33,258 bases of DNA from Actinomycetota bacterium (GTDB lineage Bacteria > Actinomycetota > Humimicrobiia > Humimicrobiales > Humimicrobiaceae): the NCBI GenBank assembly GCA_023487035.1, contig JAMDEN010000006.1:1-33258 (forward strand), given 5' to 3'. Both the position numbers and the translations under genes were made by a program. Below are positions 6,963-15,164 of this stretch, one piece after another; the stretch's first letter is position 1, and the number at the start of each line of letters is the position of its first letter. The notes under the pieces were generated by a model. It did not search any database and had not been told where the DNA came from. It was given only the letters and a program-made list of their open reading frames with translations.

Positions 6963-7001
6963 GCGAGGGTAGTAGTATAATGGAGTAGAATCAAGGGTTT
7001 T
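6963..7001 (-). promoter_or_regulatory. Conserved block upstream of the recombinase (promoter or recombination site)
   Basis: This 39-base non-coding block matches 25803-25843, before the sister recombinase, with only a few changes, while the DNA on either side has diverged. On the minus strand both contain TTGATT followed after exactly 17 bases by a TACCCT or TATCCT element, so a promoter is likely. Conservation over the whole block also allows a recombinase-binding site. Confidence 0.5.
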
Positions 7002-7076
7002 AATATAAAAATATTTATAATTATTTTTAATGGTTTGTGTTTAGAATGAACCTATTCTTTGTTAGACTTAAATATT

Positions 7077-8573
7077 ATGAATAATAAAATTTTCGAAGAT
7101 TTAAATAATATTTATTTCCATTTAGAAGAATTTTTAAACAATTATAACAAATCAGAAATTCTTCAAAATTACTTTATAAGTGAATTCAAATCTTTTTTCT
7201 ATGCTAATTTAATTAACAATTTTTTTATTAATTTAAACCATAGAAACATTAAAGAATATAATTTACCAGAAGGTAAAATTGGAATAATTAAAAGGAATTA
7301 TAAAAAATTGCAACAAGATGTCAAATTATCATTAACATGGTCATCCAAAAATAATAAAGTAGATGAAAAACGTTATATTAATTTTAGACTTAATATAAAA
7401 AAAGAATTTCCTGAATTTTATAAAATTATTTCAGAAATTGAAAAAGAAATTGATACTAAAAAAGTAAAACATTATTTAAAGAAAAAAGAAAAATATATTA
7501 AAAAGTTGGGAAAATCAGATAAGGATCTAAATGCTCTTTTTATAGTTAAAGCTTTGGAGATATATATACAAAAAGAAAAATGCTTTCCTATCGGTAAAAA
7601 ATTAGATTGCTCAATAAAAGTTTTTGTCAAAGAAAGTTTACCAAAATGTTCTCAAGAAATTGTGGAAAAACTAAGAAAAAATATTAATAAAATGCTTAAT
7701 CATCAAAGAAAATATCAAAAGGGTTTTGAAAATCGATTATATCAAAAATGGAAAGAGCCTTTAAATTTACTTGAATATTTAATTAAAATTTCCTTGGAAT
7801 TTGGAATGGAGCATAAAGACAAATTAAATAAAACAACAAATAATTTCAAACAAAGTGCTCTATTAAAAATTCATGCAAGAGCATTGCAAATTTCAAATGA
7901 AATTCTTGTTCTTTTAAAATCAGGTTATGCAGATGGTGCTAACGCCAGATGGAGGAGCTTGCATGAACTTGCAGTAATTTCTTTTTTCTTATTAGATAAT
8001 AACAACGATGTTTCCAGAAGATATTTAGAACATGAAGTAATTAAAAATTTTAAAGAATTAGAAGATTATAAAGTTTATTATAAAAAATTAGGATATCTTC
8101 CTATCGGAAGAAAAGAATTTAATAAAATAAAAAGCGAGAAAGAAAAACTTTGCAGAACATACAGTGACAATTTTCAAGGTGATTATGGTTGGATTCCTAG
8201 TTCGATATTATCAAACAGAAACTTTAGAGCTTTAGAAAAGTATGTTCGGTTAGATAAGTTACGTCCATTCTATAATCTTTCATGTGATGCTGTCCACGGT
8301 GGCTCAAAAGGCTTTTATCGCTTAGGTTTAATGGATAATTATCAACATAAAATATTACTTGCAGGTGCAAGTAATTATGGTTTAGCGGATCCAATACAGA
8401 ATACAGTGATCTCTTTATTGCAAATTACTATCTGTTTGTTGAATTTGGAACATGACTTTGAAAGTATTATGCAAATGTATGTAATGAACAATTATATTAA
8501 TGAAATTGGAGTAAAAGCCGTTAATGTCCAGAAACAGATTGAAAAAGATGAATATTTAAAATTTACTAATTAA
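7077..8573 (+). CDS. DUF5677-type protein, probable defence gene
   Basis: A 498-residue Lys- and Asn-rich protein. The N-terminal 250 residues are helical and unrecognised. The C-terminal part from about residue 256 resembles DUF5677: ALLKIHARALQISNEILVLL, then GYADGANARWRSLHELAVIS (Arg and His conserved) and later LSCDAVHGGSKGF. DUF5677 proteins are helical and often occur in defence islands; a link to HEPN nucleases has been suggested. I chose the ATG at 7077 over a TTG at 7059; neither has a clear ribosome binding site. It is followed after 20 bases by a nuclease gene on the same strand, so the two probably form an operon. Confidence 0.72.
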   Translation: MNNKIFEDLNNIYFHLEEFLNNYNKSEILQNYFISEFKSFFYANLINNFFINLNHRNIKEYNLPEGKIGIIKRNYKKLQQDVKLSLTWSSKNNKVDEKRYINFRLNIKKEFPEFYKIISEIEKEIDTKKVKHYLKKKEKYIKKLGKSDKDLNALFIVKALEIYIQKEKCFPIGKKLDCSIKVFVKESLPKCSQEIVEKLRKNINKMLNHQRKYQKGFENRLYQKWKEPLNLLEYLIKISLEFGMEHKDKLNKTTNNFKQSALLKIHARALQISNEILVLLKSGYADGANARWRSLHELAVISFFLLDNNNDVSRRYLEHEVIKNFKELEDYKVYYKKLGYLPIGRKEFNKIKSEKEKLCRTYSDNFQGDYGWIPSSILSNRNFRALEKYVRLDKLRPFYNLSCDAVHGGSKGFYRLGLMDNYQHKILLAGASNYGLADPIQNTVISLLQITICLLNLEHDFESIMQMYVMNNYINEIGVKAVNVQKQIEKDEYLKFTN

Positions 8574-8593
8574 ATAGAAATAAAAATTAAAAA

Positions 8594-9715
8594 ATGGAAA
8601 AGAAAATAAAAAGTGCAGAAGAATTAAAAGTAATAATTACTAATCAGGATATATTAGGCTTGAAAATAGAGCAAAGAGATTCTTTGCCTAAAATATTAAA
8701 TTTTCTTAAGTCTAATATAAATCGAAAAAGATATGTTGAAGATAAAATAGTCGAATATGCTAATTTGTGGCAGTGGGTGGGTAAAATATTTGAAAAACAA
8801 GGTCGTATATATGAAGCAAAAGCTATTTTTGAATCTTTATACGATGAGTTAACTATTACACAGATAGAAGAGAAAAGTTATATCCATAAAGGAATGCCAT
8901 TAGTTTGGATAAGAGATTATACTAATTCTTTAAATCAGCCATGGCTATCTCAAAGATATATGTTATTAACTATCATTGAAGATTCAATAGCTACTAGTGG
9001 AAATATAGATCCTAATAAATCTGGGTCTTATTTTAGAGGTGTTTGGTATAATAATATGGGAGATACAGAATTTAAAAAGTTTTCATCCGACATTTTTAAT
9101 GTATTTCAAAAAAATAGTGATTTAGGTAGATTTCCTGAATGGATTTTATTTAATTTGATCAATACCTTATCGATTGAATATCCTAGCCATAAAGAAATTG
9201 ACATTTTCCCCTTGAATAAACCATTTGCAAAATATTGGTATGATAATATATGTGCAGAAGATAATAAAAAAGGTTCTCCTTTTGAAGATTTTTGTGCATT
9301 TTTATTATCATGTATGCCGGGTTTTGAAGTTGAACCTCGTTTTAAAACAAGTGATTACCATTTTGACGCATTGATACGAAATAAAACAAATACAAATGAT
9401 TATCGTTCTGATATAGGGATTTATATTATTTCTGAAAGTAAAAATTGGTCAGTTCCTATTAGTCCACAAGAAATAGCTTATTTTGCATCAAAGTTATTAT
9501 TTCATGATATAAAAGCAGGAATTATTTTTTCACAAGAAGGTTTAACAGGAAAAGCTGTCAACAAACATGCTGCGCTTACTCTTATTAAATCATTTTATAA
9601 AGTTGGTCGTATTATAATGATAATAACTAAAGAGGATATTGAAAATATTATTGAGAAAGGCAATATGATTAGCCTCTTGCAATCTAAATATGAAGAATCC
9701 AGATTTACTTTGTAA
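8594..9715 (+). CDS. PD-(D/E)XK restriction-endonuclease-like protein
   Basis: A 373-residue protein. The first 200 residues are helical, with a short TPR-like look (RIYEAKAIFESLYDEL). A nuclease domain of the restriction-endonuclease fold follows. Its catalytic constellation is visible as Glu231 (GSPFEDFCAFLLSCM), Asp258 (YHFDALIRN) and Glu281-x-Lys283 (ISESKNW), then the helix PQEIAYFASKLLFHDIKAGI seen in Mrr-like enzymes. It should cut nucleic acid, but the trigger and target are unknown. It lies 20 bases after the DUF5677-type gene, with no ribosome binding site of its own, suggesting a two-gene system. No methyltransferase is nearby, which argues against a classic restriction pair. Confidence 0.8.
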   Translation: MEKKIKSAEELKVIITNQDILGLKIEQRDSLPKILNFLKSNINRKRYVEDKIVEYANLWQWVGKIFEKQGRIYEAKAIFESLYDELTITQIEEKSYIHKGMPLVWIRDYTNSLNQPWLSQRYMLLTIIEDSIATSGNIDPNKSGSYFRGVWYNNMGDTEFKKFSSDIFNVFQKNSDLGRFPEWILFNLINTLSIEYPSHKEIDIFPLNKPFAKYWYDNICAEDNKKGSPFEDFCAFLLSCMPGFEVEPRFKTSDYHFDALIRNKTNTNDYRSDIGIYIISESKNWSVPISPQEIAYFASKLLFHDIKAGIIFSQEGLTGKAVNKHAALTLIKSFYKVGRIIMIITKEDIENIIEKGNMISLLQSKYEESRFTL

Positions 9716-9790
9716 TAAAAATAAATTTCAATAAATCACATCTAATTTATAAATCTTAGCGGAATTTAATAAGAAATTAAAATATTAAAT

Positions 9791-11002
9791 ATGAATAAAA
9801 CAATCAATTTTTTATTCGGTTCTGGGGTATCTTTATCAGCGAATATGCCGACTACAGAAGAGTTAACCAAAACTATATTAAAAGAAAAAAATATTCGCAT
9901 GCATACTGATAACTCATTTTATTTGTCAAACAGAGAAGATAATGTTATGCAAAGTGAACTTGTAATTGATTTTATCCAAAAATTTTTAGTTGGGTTAAAT
10001 ATAAGAATAAGAAATTACTACAAATGGGTTGGAAAAATAAATCTTGGTTATAAAAGAATGTTAAATTATGAGAGTTTGTATTACCTTATTTGGCAACTAC
10101 GGAGTAGTGGATCAGGGGAATATGATAATCCAATAGTACTAAGAATATATAAGGAATTAGAAAAAAGATTTATTTCAAAAGTATCTGTTATTGAAAATAA
10201 ATGCTTTTATAATAAAAGTTTTACATATTTTTTAGAAGATATTTTAATTTACATTGAAGATATAGTTTGTGAAAAATTATATAAAAACCTATTAGATGGA
10301 TTTATTAAATTGGTTGATGAAGCATATAGTGATGTGGCTATAAAAAGAATAAATATATTTACATTAAATCACGACACTTCAGTAGAGCAGTTTTTAGAAA
10401 GAAAAGGTATTAATTATTGTGATGGATTTATTAGAAGTGATTTACCAATATTATTGTGGAAACCAGAGGTTTTTAAGAAAAATGAATATAAAATTAGCCT
10501 ATATAAACTTCACGGTTCTATAAACTGGTATCAATTTAAAAAAGAAAACGATAGTAATTATTTTGTAGGAAAAGTACCTCAAGAAATTAAAGAAATAGAT
10601 CATATTGAATATTTAAAAAATAAATACTTATATCGTTACAATAGACACATGATTTTGGTTGGTACGTTTAATAAAATGTTTGATTATTTAACTAATATAT
10701 TTATTGAGATTCATTATAGATTTTTCAATCTGCTATCCAGTATTAATACAATCATAATCAGTGGTTATAGCTTTAATGATAAAGGAATAAATTTTAGTAT
10801 AAAAAAATGGATGGATTCAGATACAAATAAAAAAATCATTTTAATAAATCCAGATCCCGAAGAACTTAGGTTTAATGCAAGAGGAATGATTAAAAATAGT
10901 TGGTATGATTGGAAAAATAATAAAAAGCTTATAATAATACCAAAGAAATTTGAAGAAACAAGTTGGGGAGAATTAATGTATGCCTTAAAAAAATCTATTT
11001 AA
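9791..11002 (+). CDS. SIR2-family defence protein
   Basis: A 403-residue protein with a SIR2-like Rossmann domain. The NAD-binding start reads FLFGSGVSLSANMPTTEEL (residues 7-25), the catalytic region TLNHDTSVEQFL (Asn193, Asp195) and LYKLHGSINWY (His241). A later IIISGYSFNDKGIN strand-loop is typical of the SIR2_2 group. SIR2 domains in phage defence deplete NAD+ on infection. Here the domain seems to be the whole protein apart from a helical insert (residues 50-180). It stands as a single gene with about 75 and 68 bases of AT-rich spacer on the two sides and no clear ribosome binding site. A partner may not exist, as in some single-gene SIR2 systems. Confidence 0.85.
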   Translation: MNKTINFLFGSGVSLSANMPTTEELTKTILKEKNIRMHTDNSFYLSNREDNVMQSELVIDFIQKFLVGLNIRIRNYYKWVGKINLGYKRMLNYESLYYLIWQLRSSGSGEYDNPIVLRIYKELEKRFISKVSVIENKCFYNKSFTYFLEDILIYIEDIVCEKLYKNLLDGFIKLVDEAYSDVAIKRINIFTLNHDTSVEQFLERKGINYCDGFIRSDLPILLWKPEVFKKNEYKISLYKLHGSINWYQFKKENDSNYFVGKVPQEIKEIDHIEYLKNKYLYRYNRHMILVGTFNKMFDYLTNIFIEIHYRFFNLLSSINTIIISGYSFNDKGINFSIKKWMDSDTNKKIILINPDPEELRFNARGMIKNSWYDWKNNKKLIIIPKKFEETSWGELMYALKKSI

Positions 11003-11070
11003 TAAAAATTTATATATAATATTATTAATTAGAATTTGTGTAACTGAGCGATAGTTAATTAGAAGAAATT

Positions 11071-12093
11071 ATGAAGATTTTTGAAATAGATAAAAAAAAG
11101 TATCGACTCCCAAATGAGTTAACCAATTTTCAGTTTAAAATGTATGTTCATTTAATTAATTGGAAATGGGCTAATCTAACGACAGAACCTGGTTTTTTTA
11201 AAGGTTTGCCTTATGATGCATTATTACCAGAAAATCTAAAAGCAAAATTATTTCCTATATACCCTCCAATAAAAGAGATGTTTATTAAACATCAACAGAA
11301 ATTCCCATTCAAATCACACAAGTTTATTGGACATATGGCAAGTTCTCAGGCAGCATGTGCTAATTTGTTTTTACCTATATTAAGAAACCCCGATATAGCT
11401 GCAAAGGTTTTAGGAAAAGTAAAAACAGATATAAAAAAGATTGCAACTGAATTTTTGGACACTGGATTTAGAATTGAGTTTTGGGATGAACCAGATAATA
11501 TGTTAAATGACCATAATAGGGCTAGTGGAACAGATTCTGATATTGCTATTGCTTACTATGATCATCAGGATAATCTTAATCTGTGGCTAATTGAGCATAA
11601 ATTAACAGAAACAGAGTTTACATTTTGTGGGGGATTTAAAAGCAAAGGTCGAACTTCATTACATGTATGCGAGCCAGCATCAGCAGTCATAGAAAATCCA
11701 GATAAATGTTATTATCATAGTAGCTGTAAATATAATTATTGGAATATTACACTTGGGAATACTTCACCTTTTAATATCAGTCTTATTAGAGAATATAACA
11801 AATGTCCTTTTATTGGAGGATTGAACCAATTGTGGCGTAACCAACTTTTAGCTACATGTGTTGAAGCATCAACTTCAAGCAGATGGCCTTATAAGAAAGT
11901 ATATTTTTCTGTTGTACATCATCCTAAAAACAATTTCTTAAAATTTTCAATTTCAGAATTTCAAAAATTAATTAGATTTAATGATCGATTTTTTGCTTTT
12001 ACATCAGATGAATTGATTAATAGTGCAAAGGAGTTAAACGAATCAGAATTATCTGAATGGTTAAATTGGTATCAGAAACTCTATTATTTCTAA
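11071..12093 (+). CDS. Putative PD-(D/E)XK nuclease (PGN_0703-like)
   Basis: A 340-residue protein. The best functional clue is TDSDIAIAYYDHQDNLNLWL followed by IEHKLTE, which gives Asp155/Asp157 and Glu175-x-Lys177, the pattern of a PD-(D/E)XK active site. The earlier GHMASSQAACANLFLPIL segment resembles a motif of PGN_0703-type putative restriction endonucleases. Cysteines in GGFKSKGRTSLHVCEP, KCYYHSSCKYNY and REYNKCPF suggest an additional metal site between residues 186 and 245. It is a stand-alone gene on the plus strand, with a weak AGAAG element before the ATG. The nuclease fold is likely, the family assignment tentative. Confidence 0.65.
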   Translation: MKIFEIDKKKYRLPNELTNFQFKMYVHLINWKWANLTTEPGFFKGLPYDALLPENLKAKLFPIYPPIKEMFIKHQQKFPFKSHKFIGHMASSQAACANLFLPILRNPDIAAKVLGKVKTDIKKIATEFLDTGFRIEFWDEPDNMLNDHNRASGTDSDIAIAYYDHQDNLNLWLIEHKLTETEFTFCGGFKSKGRTSLHVCEPASAVIENPDKCYYHSSCKYNYWNITLGNTSPFNISLIREYNKCPFIGGLNQLWRNQLLATCVEASTSSRWPYKKVYFSVVHHPKNNFLKFSISEFQKLIRFNDRFFAFTSDELINSAKELNESELSEWLNWYQKLYYF

Positions 12094-12153
12094 TAAATAA
12101 TCTTATAAGAAATTTTCAAGAAATGTGAATTGGTTTAATGTTTATATATTTAT

Positions 12154-12206
12154 CTTATTACAAGTTTAAATACATCTTTTAGGTATTTTTAATTTTATAA
12201 TTCAGG
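12154..12206 (+). repeat. Diverged copy (S1) of a second intergenic repeat
   Basis: Reads CTTATTACAAGTTTAAATAC, then ATCTTTTAGGTATTTTTAAT and TTTATAATTCAG. It matches S2 (12963-13027) and S3 (30274-30339) over its first two thirds and then diverges. With S2 it brackets the gene at 12222-12962. Confidence 0.55.
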
Positions 12207-12221
12207 AATCACTAAATTAAA

Positions 12222-12962
12222 ATGCAACATTTAGAACAACTTTTAATTATAGCTAATAGAATTAGAAAAGATACTGAATCAAATTGCAATATTAATAATA
12301 TTGAAAGATATATTACTGGTTTTAATTCATGGACTAGAGATGCTCCAGTGCCAACGCGTCCTATATGGGAAACGGCAATGTTTGATGCAAGTGCTATTGC
12401 TCATGCTTCATATTTCTTGGTTGTACATGGATTTTATGAAGAAGCTTGTTCACTAATTAGGGAAATAATTGATGGCTTTTTAACTAGATTATATTTTGAC
12501 GAAAGGGATAGAATTGGAGAATTAGAAAAGTGGCAACAAAAAGATGGCAGAAGTACAAATGAATATTGGGAGTGGGAAAGTGGGGATGAAGATAATTATC
12601 CAAACTATAAAAAGGATATAAAAAAACTTATGGAGGGAAAAGGTTTAATTAAAAAATATGATAAAAAATATAGTTTATGGAATGATATAGAAGAACTTTT
12701 TAGAAAATTAGGTAAATTTGTACATGGAAGACCAGAGACTAGACATTATGACTTTGCTTCCAGATCAAGCTCAAATATAACTGAATTTAAAAAGAAACAT
12801 TTTGATGAATGGTATGAATACCTAAAATCTGCATATTGTATAATCTCCATACTATCATTATTGCAGTATAAAGAGTTATTTGACAGTAATTATATCAAGG
12901 AATTTAAAGAGCTAGAACCTGAGATATATAAAAAGATAATAGATATTTTAACAACAGTTTAA
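12222..12962 (+). CDS. HEPN/DUF5677-like protein bracketed by repeats
   Basis: A 246-residue helical protein. Residues 50-90 (TAMFDASAIAHASYFLVVHG, then FYEEACSLIREIIDGFLTRL) resemble the DUF5677 or HEPN-like helical pair seen in 7077-8573, and GKFVHGRPETRH near residue 165 gives a conserved His. HEPN RNases carry an RxxxxH motif; here the spacing is not a clean match, so RNase activity is only a possibility. It has no ribosome binding site. It lies between repeat copies S1 and S2, and S2 starts directly after its stop codon, giving it the shape of a one-gene mobile unit. Its neighbours are defence-type genes. Confidence 0.6.
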   Translation: MQHLEQLLIIANRIRKDTESNCNINNIERYITGFNSWTRDAPVPTRPIWETAMFDASAIAHASYFLVVHGFYEEACSLIREIIDGFLTRLYFDERDRIGELEKWQQKDGRSTNEYWEWESGDEDNYPNYKKDIKKLMEGKGLIKKYDKKYSLWNDIEELFRKLGKFVHGRPETRHYDFASRSSSNITEFKKKHFDEWYEYLKSAYCIISILSLLQYKELFDSNYIKEFKELEPEIYKKIIDILTTV

Positions 12963-13027
12963 TTATTACAACCTTAAACACATCTTTTAAGAATTTTTAG
13001 CTTATAACTCGGCTTATAGACTAACTC
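12963..13027 (+). repeat. Second intergenic repeat, copy S2
   Basis: Starts at the base after the stop codon of 12222-12962. It reads TTATTACAACCTTAAACACA, then TCTTTTAAGAATTTTTAGCT and TATAACTCGGCTTATAGACT ahead of AACTC. It is nearly identical to 30274-30339, 17 kb away. The TATAACTCGGCTTATA part is an imperfect hairpin followed by GACTAA; a similar TATAACCAGTGTTATAAGAC occurs at about 13214-13233. Confidence 0.75.
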
Positions 13028-13294
13028 CACAATGCTAAAGCCAAGCTTTTAAAAAGCAGCCTTTTAAAAAAACCTAAAACCCTTTAGTTAATAAAAGTTT
13101 TAGTATAAAAATAAGCTTAAAAATGCTTATTTTTATTACTATTTATTATATTCCAAAATTGTATTAATAAAAAGTATTTTTTTTAAAAAAAATAATATTT
13201 TTTATTTAGGCTATAACCAGTGTTATAAGACTAAAAATTCTATAAATTTTAAAATGATATTTTATAAAATAATTATACTTCTTAAATTTATATA
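13028..13294. other. Convergent intergenic spacer
   Basis: Together with repeat S2 this makes a 332-base stretch without a gene. It holds the terminator at 13107-13134, oligo-A/T runs and a TATAAC/GTTATA hairpin at about 13214-13229 that resembles the end of repeat S2. I see no further gene on either strand. Confidence 0.5.
13107..13134. terminator. Bidirectional intrinsic terminator
   Basis: A perfect 10-bp stem AAAAATAAGC/GCTTATTTTT with an 8-base loop, with A runs on one side and T runs on the other. It lies between the plus-strand gene ending at 12962 and the minus-strand helicase ending at 13295, and can serve both. Confidence 0.75.
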
Positions 13295-14602
13295 TTACTC
13301 AATGATGATAATTTCATTTTCCTCAAACCATCCATTTGCTAAAGCTGTGCTTCTTACCGCATTTACATTACCTGTATATGCAATAAGAGCCAAGCTCTTT
13401 TGTGCCCGAGTGCATGCAACATAAAATAGTCTTTTTGTTCGGGAAATGCTTGTATCTTTTCCTTCTTGTTCATTTCTGAGATCGGTATCTGACTTTTCTT
13501 TAGCTCCAAATAATTTCTCGTAACTAAATAAAAAACCTTTTGCTTCTTGATCGTCCATTATTACTGTAACCCTTGGAAATTCAAGTCCCTTAACTCCTTG
13601 ATGAGTTTCAAATGGAGTTTCTCCATTAATATATGCGTTATAGTTCTCAATTTCATCAAATGAAACGGAAAATGCAGTTTTTAATGCTTGAATTCTTTCA
13701 TTTGTTTCTACTTGAGCTTGAGTTGTTAAAACTCCTTGTAGATTATCTGGAATTTTAAATAATCCACTCTTTTCAGTTGTGATTAATGTATCTATGCATG
13801 ACGGCTTTTGTCCATTATTCCATAATGCACATAAATCATTAACAGCTTTTTTAGCAGAAGCAATAATTTTTGTTTGATTCTCATTGCTATTAATAAAAGA
13901 TTTTTTATCTAATAGCGGTGAATATTGACGAACAATTTTTGCGACCTCAAAATCTTGCTGTGCCTGATAAGCTTTTACAAGTGGTAAAATTATTTTTGTA
14001 AAAAGAGAGATTTCCGGAAGTGTACCATCAAGGATTCCAGTTTTGAATGAATCTATCTCATATAAGGGTGAAAACAAATTAATAAAACCCAATCTTCTTC
14101 CTGCCATATGATGTTCGAGTATAAGGCTTTTACATTCATTAGGAATAATCCATTTATCATCATCAGTTAAGTCAGCCATAATTTCTGGCACACGTTTTTC
14201 AATAGAATGTTTATCTGCACTATTATGCACTATAAATAAGCGAATAATTCCTAATTCTGCATCTGAACGACTTTCCTGATGTTTACCATCTACATTTTCT
14301 CGAATTGCATTTGCTAATGTTACAATACGTTTAGCACTTCGGTGATTCATAACTTTGGTAAATTTTTCCCAATCATCTGGTATGCAAAGAGCTAAATTGT
14401 CTTTTCCATCTGTATAAATCTTTTGCATAGTATCACAAAACAATCCAATGATTATTTTGTCTTTATGGTTTTTATGTAATTCAAGAAGTGCATCAATTAA
14501 TTCTTTTTTAGTATCTTGACTTTCATCAATCAAAAGAATAGGAAATCTACTTATAAATATTTTTTGCATTGTTTCACTATTCATTATAAATTCGGATCCC
14601 AT
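13295..14602 (-). CDS. UvrD-like helicase, C-terminal part (Gabija GajB-like), separated by a frameshift
   Basis: A 435-residue open frame holding the later motifs of a superfamily 1 UvrD/PcrA helicase: motif II LLIDESQDT (residues 24-31), motif III-like GLFCDTMQKIY, motif V THQGVKGLEFPRVTVIMDD and motif VI RLFYVACTRA. The upstream codons of the same frame are also protein-like (FTYNPNGENLGYDSLSHSEV) and stay open to about base 14718. There the N-terminal frame (14638-15147) meets it. One base separates the two frames, so the real gene is 13295-15147, about 617 residues once joined. With the ATPase/TOPRIM gene upstream it resembles Gabija GajB. The break may be a mutation, a sequencing error or a -1 slip on CAAAATT. 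Confidence 0.8.
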   Translation of the reverse strand: MGSEFIMNSETMQKIFISRFPILLIDESQDTKKELIDALLELHKNHKDKIIIGLFCDTMQKIYTDGKDNLALCIPDDWEKFTKVMNHRSAKRIVTLANAIRENVDGKHQESRSDAELGIIRLFIVHNSADKHSIEKRVPEIMADLTDDDKWIIPNECKSLILEHHMAGRRLGFINLFSPLYEIDSFKTGILDGTLPEISLFTKIILPLVKAYQAQQDFEVAKIVRQYSPLLDKKSFINSNENQTKIIASAKKAVNDLCALWNNGQKPSCIDTLITTEKSGLFKIPDNLQGVLTTQAQVETNERIQALKTAFSVSFDEIENYNAYINGETPFETHQGVKGLEFPRVTVIMDDQEAKGFLFSYEKLFGAKEKSDTDLRNEQEGKDTSISRTKRLFYVACTRAQKSLALIAYTGNVNAVRSTALANGWFEENEIIIIE

Positions 14603-14637
14603 TTTTATTACTTCTGAATGACTAAGAGAATCATAGC

Positions 14638-15147
14638 CTAAATTTTCACCATTTGGGTTATAAGTAAATCTTTTAAAAGTTTCAATTTTACTAAGTCGAT
14701 TTTTCTTAGATTCAATTTTGTTCGTTCTATAGAAGCATTTCCAGACCTACCCCTCAACTGCTGCTCTTCTAACTCATTGATTTCAGAGACAATACTTTTT
14801 TTAATCCATTCTTTTAAATCACGCTGTTGGTTTTTTATAAGCTCCCATAAAAAGCTATGTATTGTTGATACAGAAAAAATATGTTTATAATCAACCCTAC
14901 TTAAGATTTCATTACAAGCTGCATTTGTATATGTAATTACAGCAATTTGTTTGGAATATGCGGCAAGTTCAGAACCTATAGAGTCGTCAAGGAAAGAAAG
15001 CGTTTTAACTAAACTTCTTGTTTTTCCTGAGCCTGCACCTGCAAATGTGAAAAAACTTTTTAAATTATCCTTATTGAAACACGTTTTAATTTCATCATCT
15101 ATATGATCGTCAATATGATTGTCGTCTATTATTATTTGTCTGTCCAT
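14638..15147 (-). CDS. UvrD-like helicase, N-terminal part (Gabija GajB-like), truncated by a frameshift
   Basis: A 169-residue frame with Walker A FTFAGAGSGKTRSLVKTL (Gly37 to Thr43) and motif Ia AVITYTNAACNEI, followed by FSVSTIHSFLW, as in the start of GajB/UvrD helicases. True similarity ends at about residue 143 (RSGNASIERTK). The last 26 residues are out-of-frame sequence. In the -1 frame the protein continues IESKKNRLSKIETFKRFTYN into the fragment at 13295-14602. The start is firm: CAGGAGGATTAAT precedes the ATG, and it lies 17 bases after the stop of the OLD-type ATPase. The shift point lies at about 14715-14720, in an A/T run. Without frame restoration the protein lacks motifs II to VI and cannot be a helicase. 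Confidence 0.8.
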   Translation of the reverse strand: MDRQIIIDDNHIDDHIDDEIKTCFNKDNLKSFFTFAGAGSGKTRSLVKTLSFLDDSIGSELAAYSKQIAVITYTNAACNEILSRVDYKHIFSVSTIHSFLWELIKNQQRDLKEWIKKSIVSEINELEEQQLRGRSGNASIERTKLNLRKIDLVKLKLLKDLLITQMVKI

Positions 15148-15164
15148 ATTAATCCTCCTGATGA

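Noticed and set aside
6060-12962. Classical integron with IntI and attC sites
   Set aside because: The recombinase lacks the IntI-specific insertion. The spacers between the five plus-strand genes share no common repeat apart from S1 and S2, and one spacer is only 20 bases.
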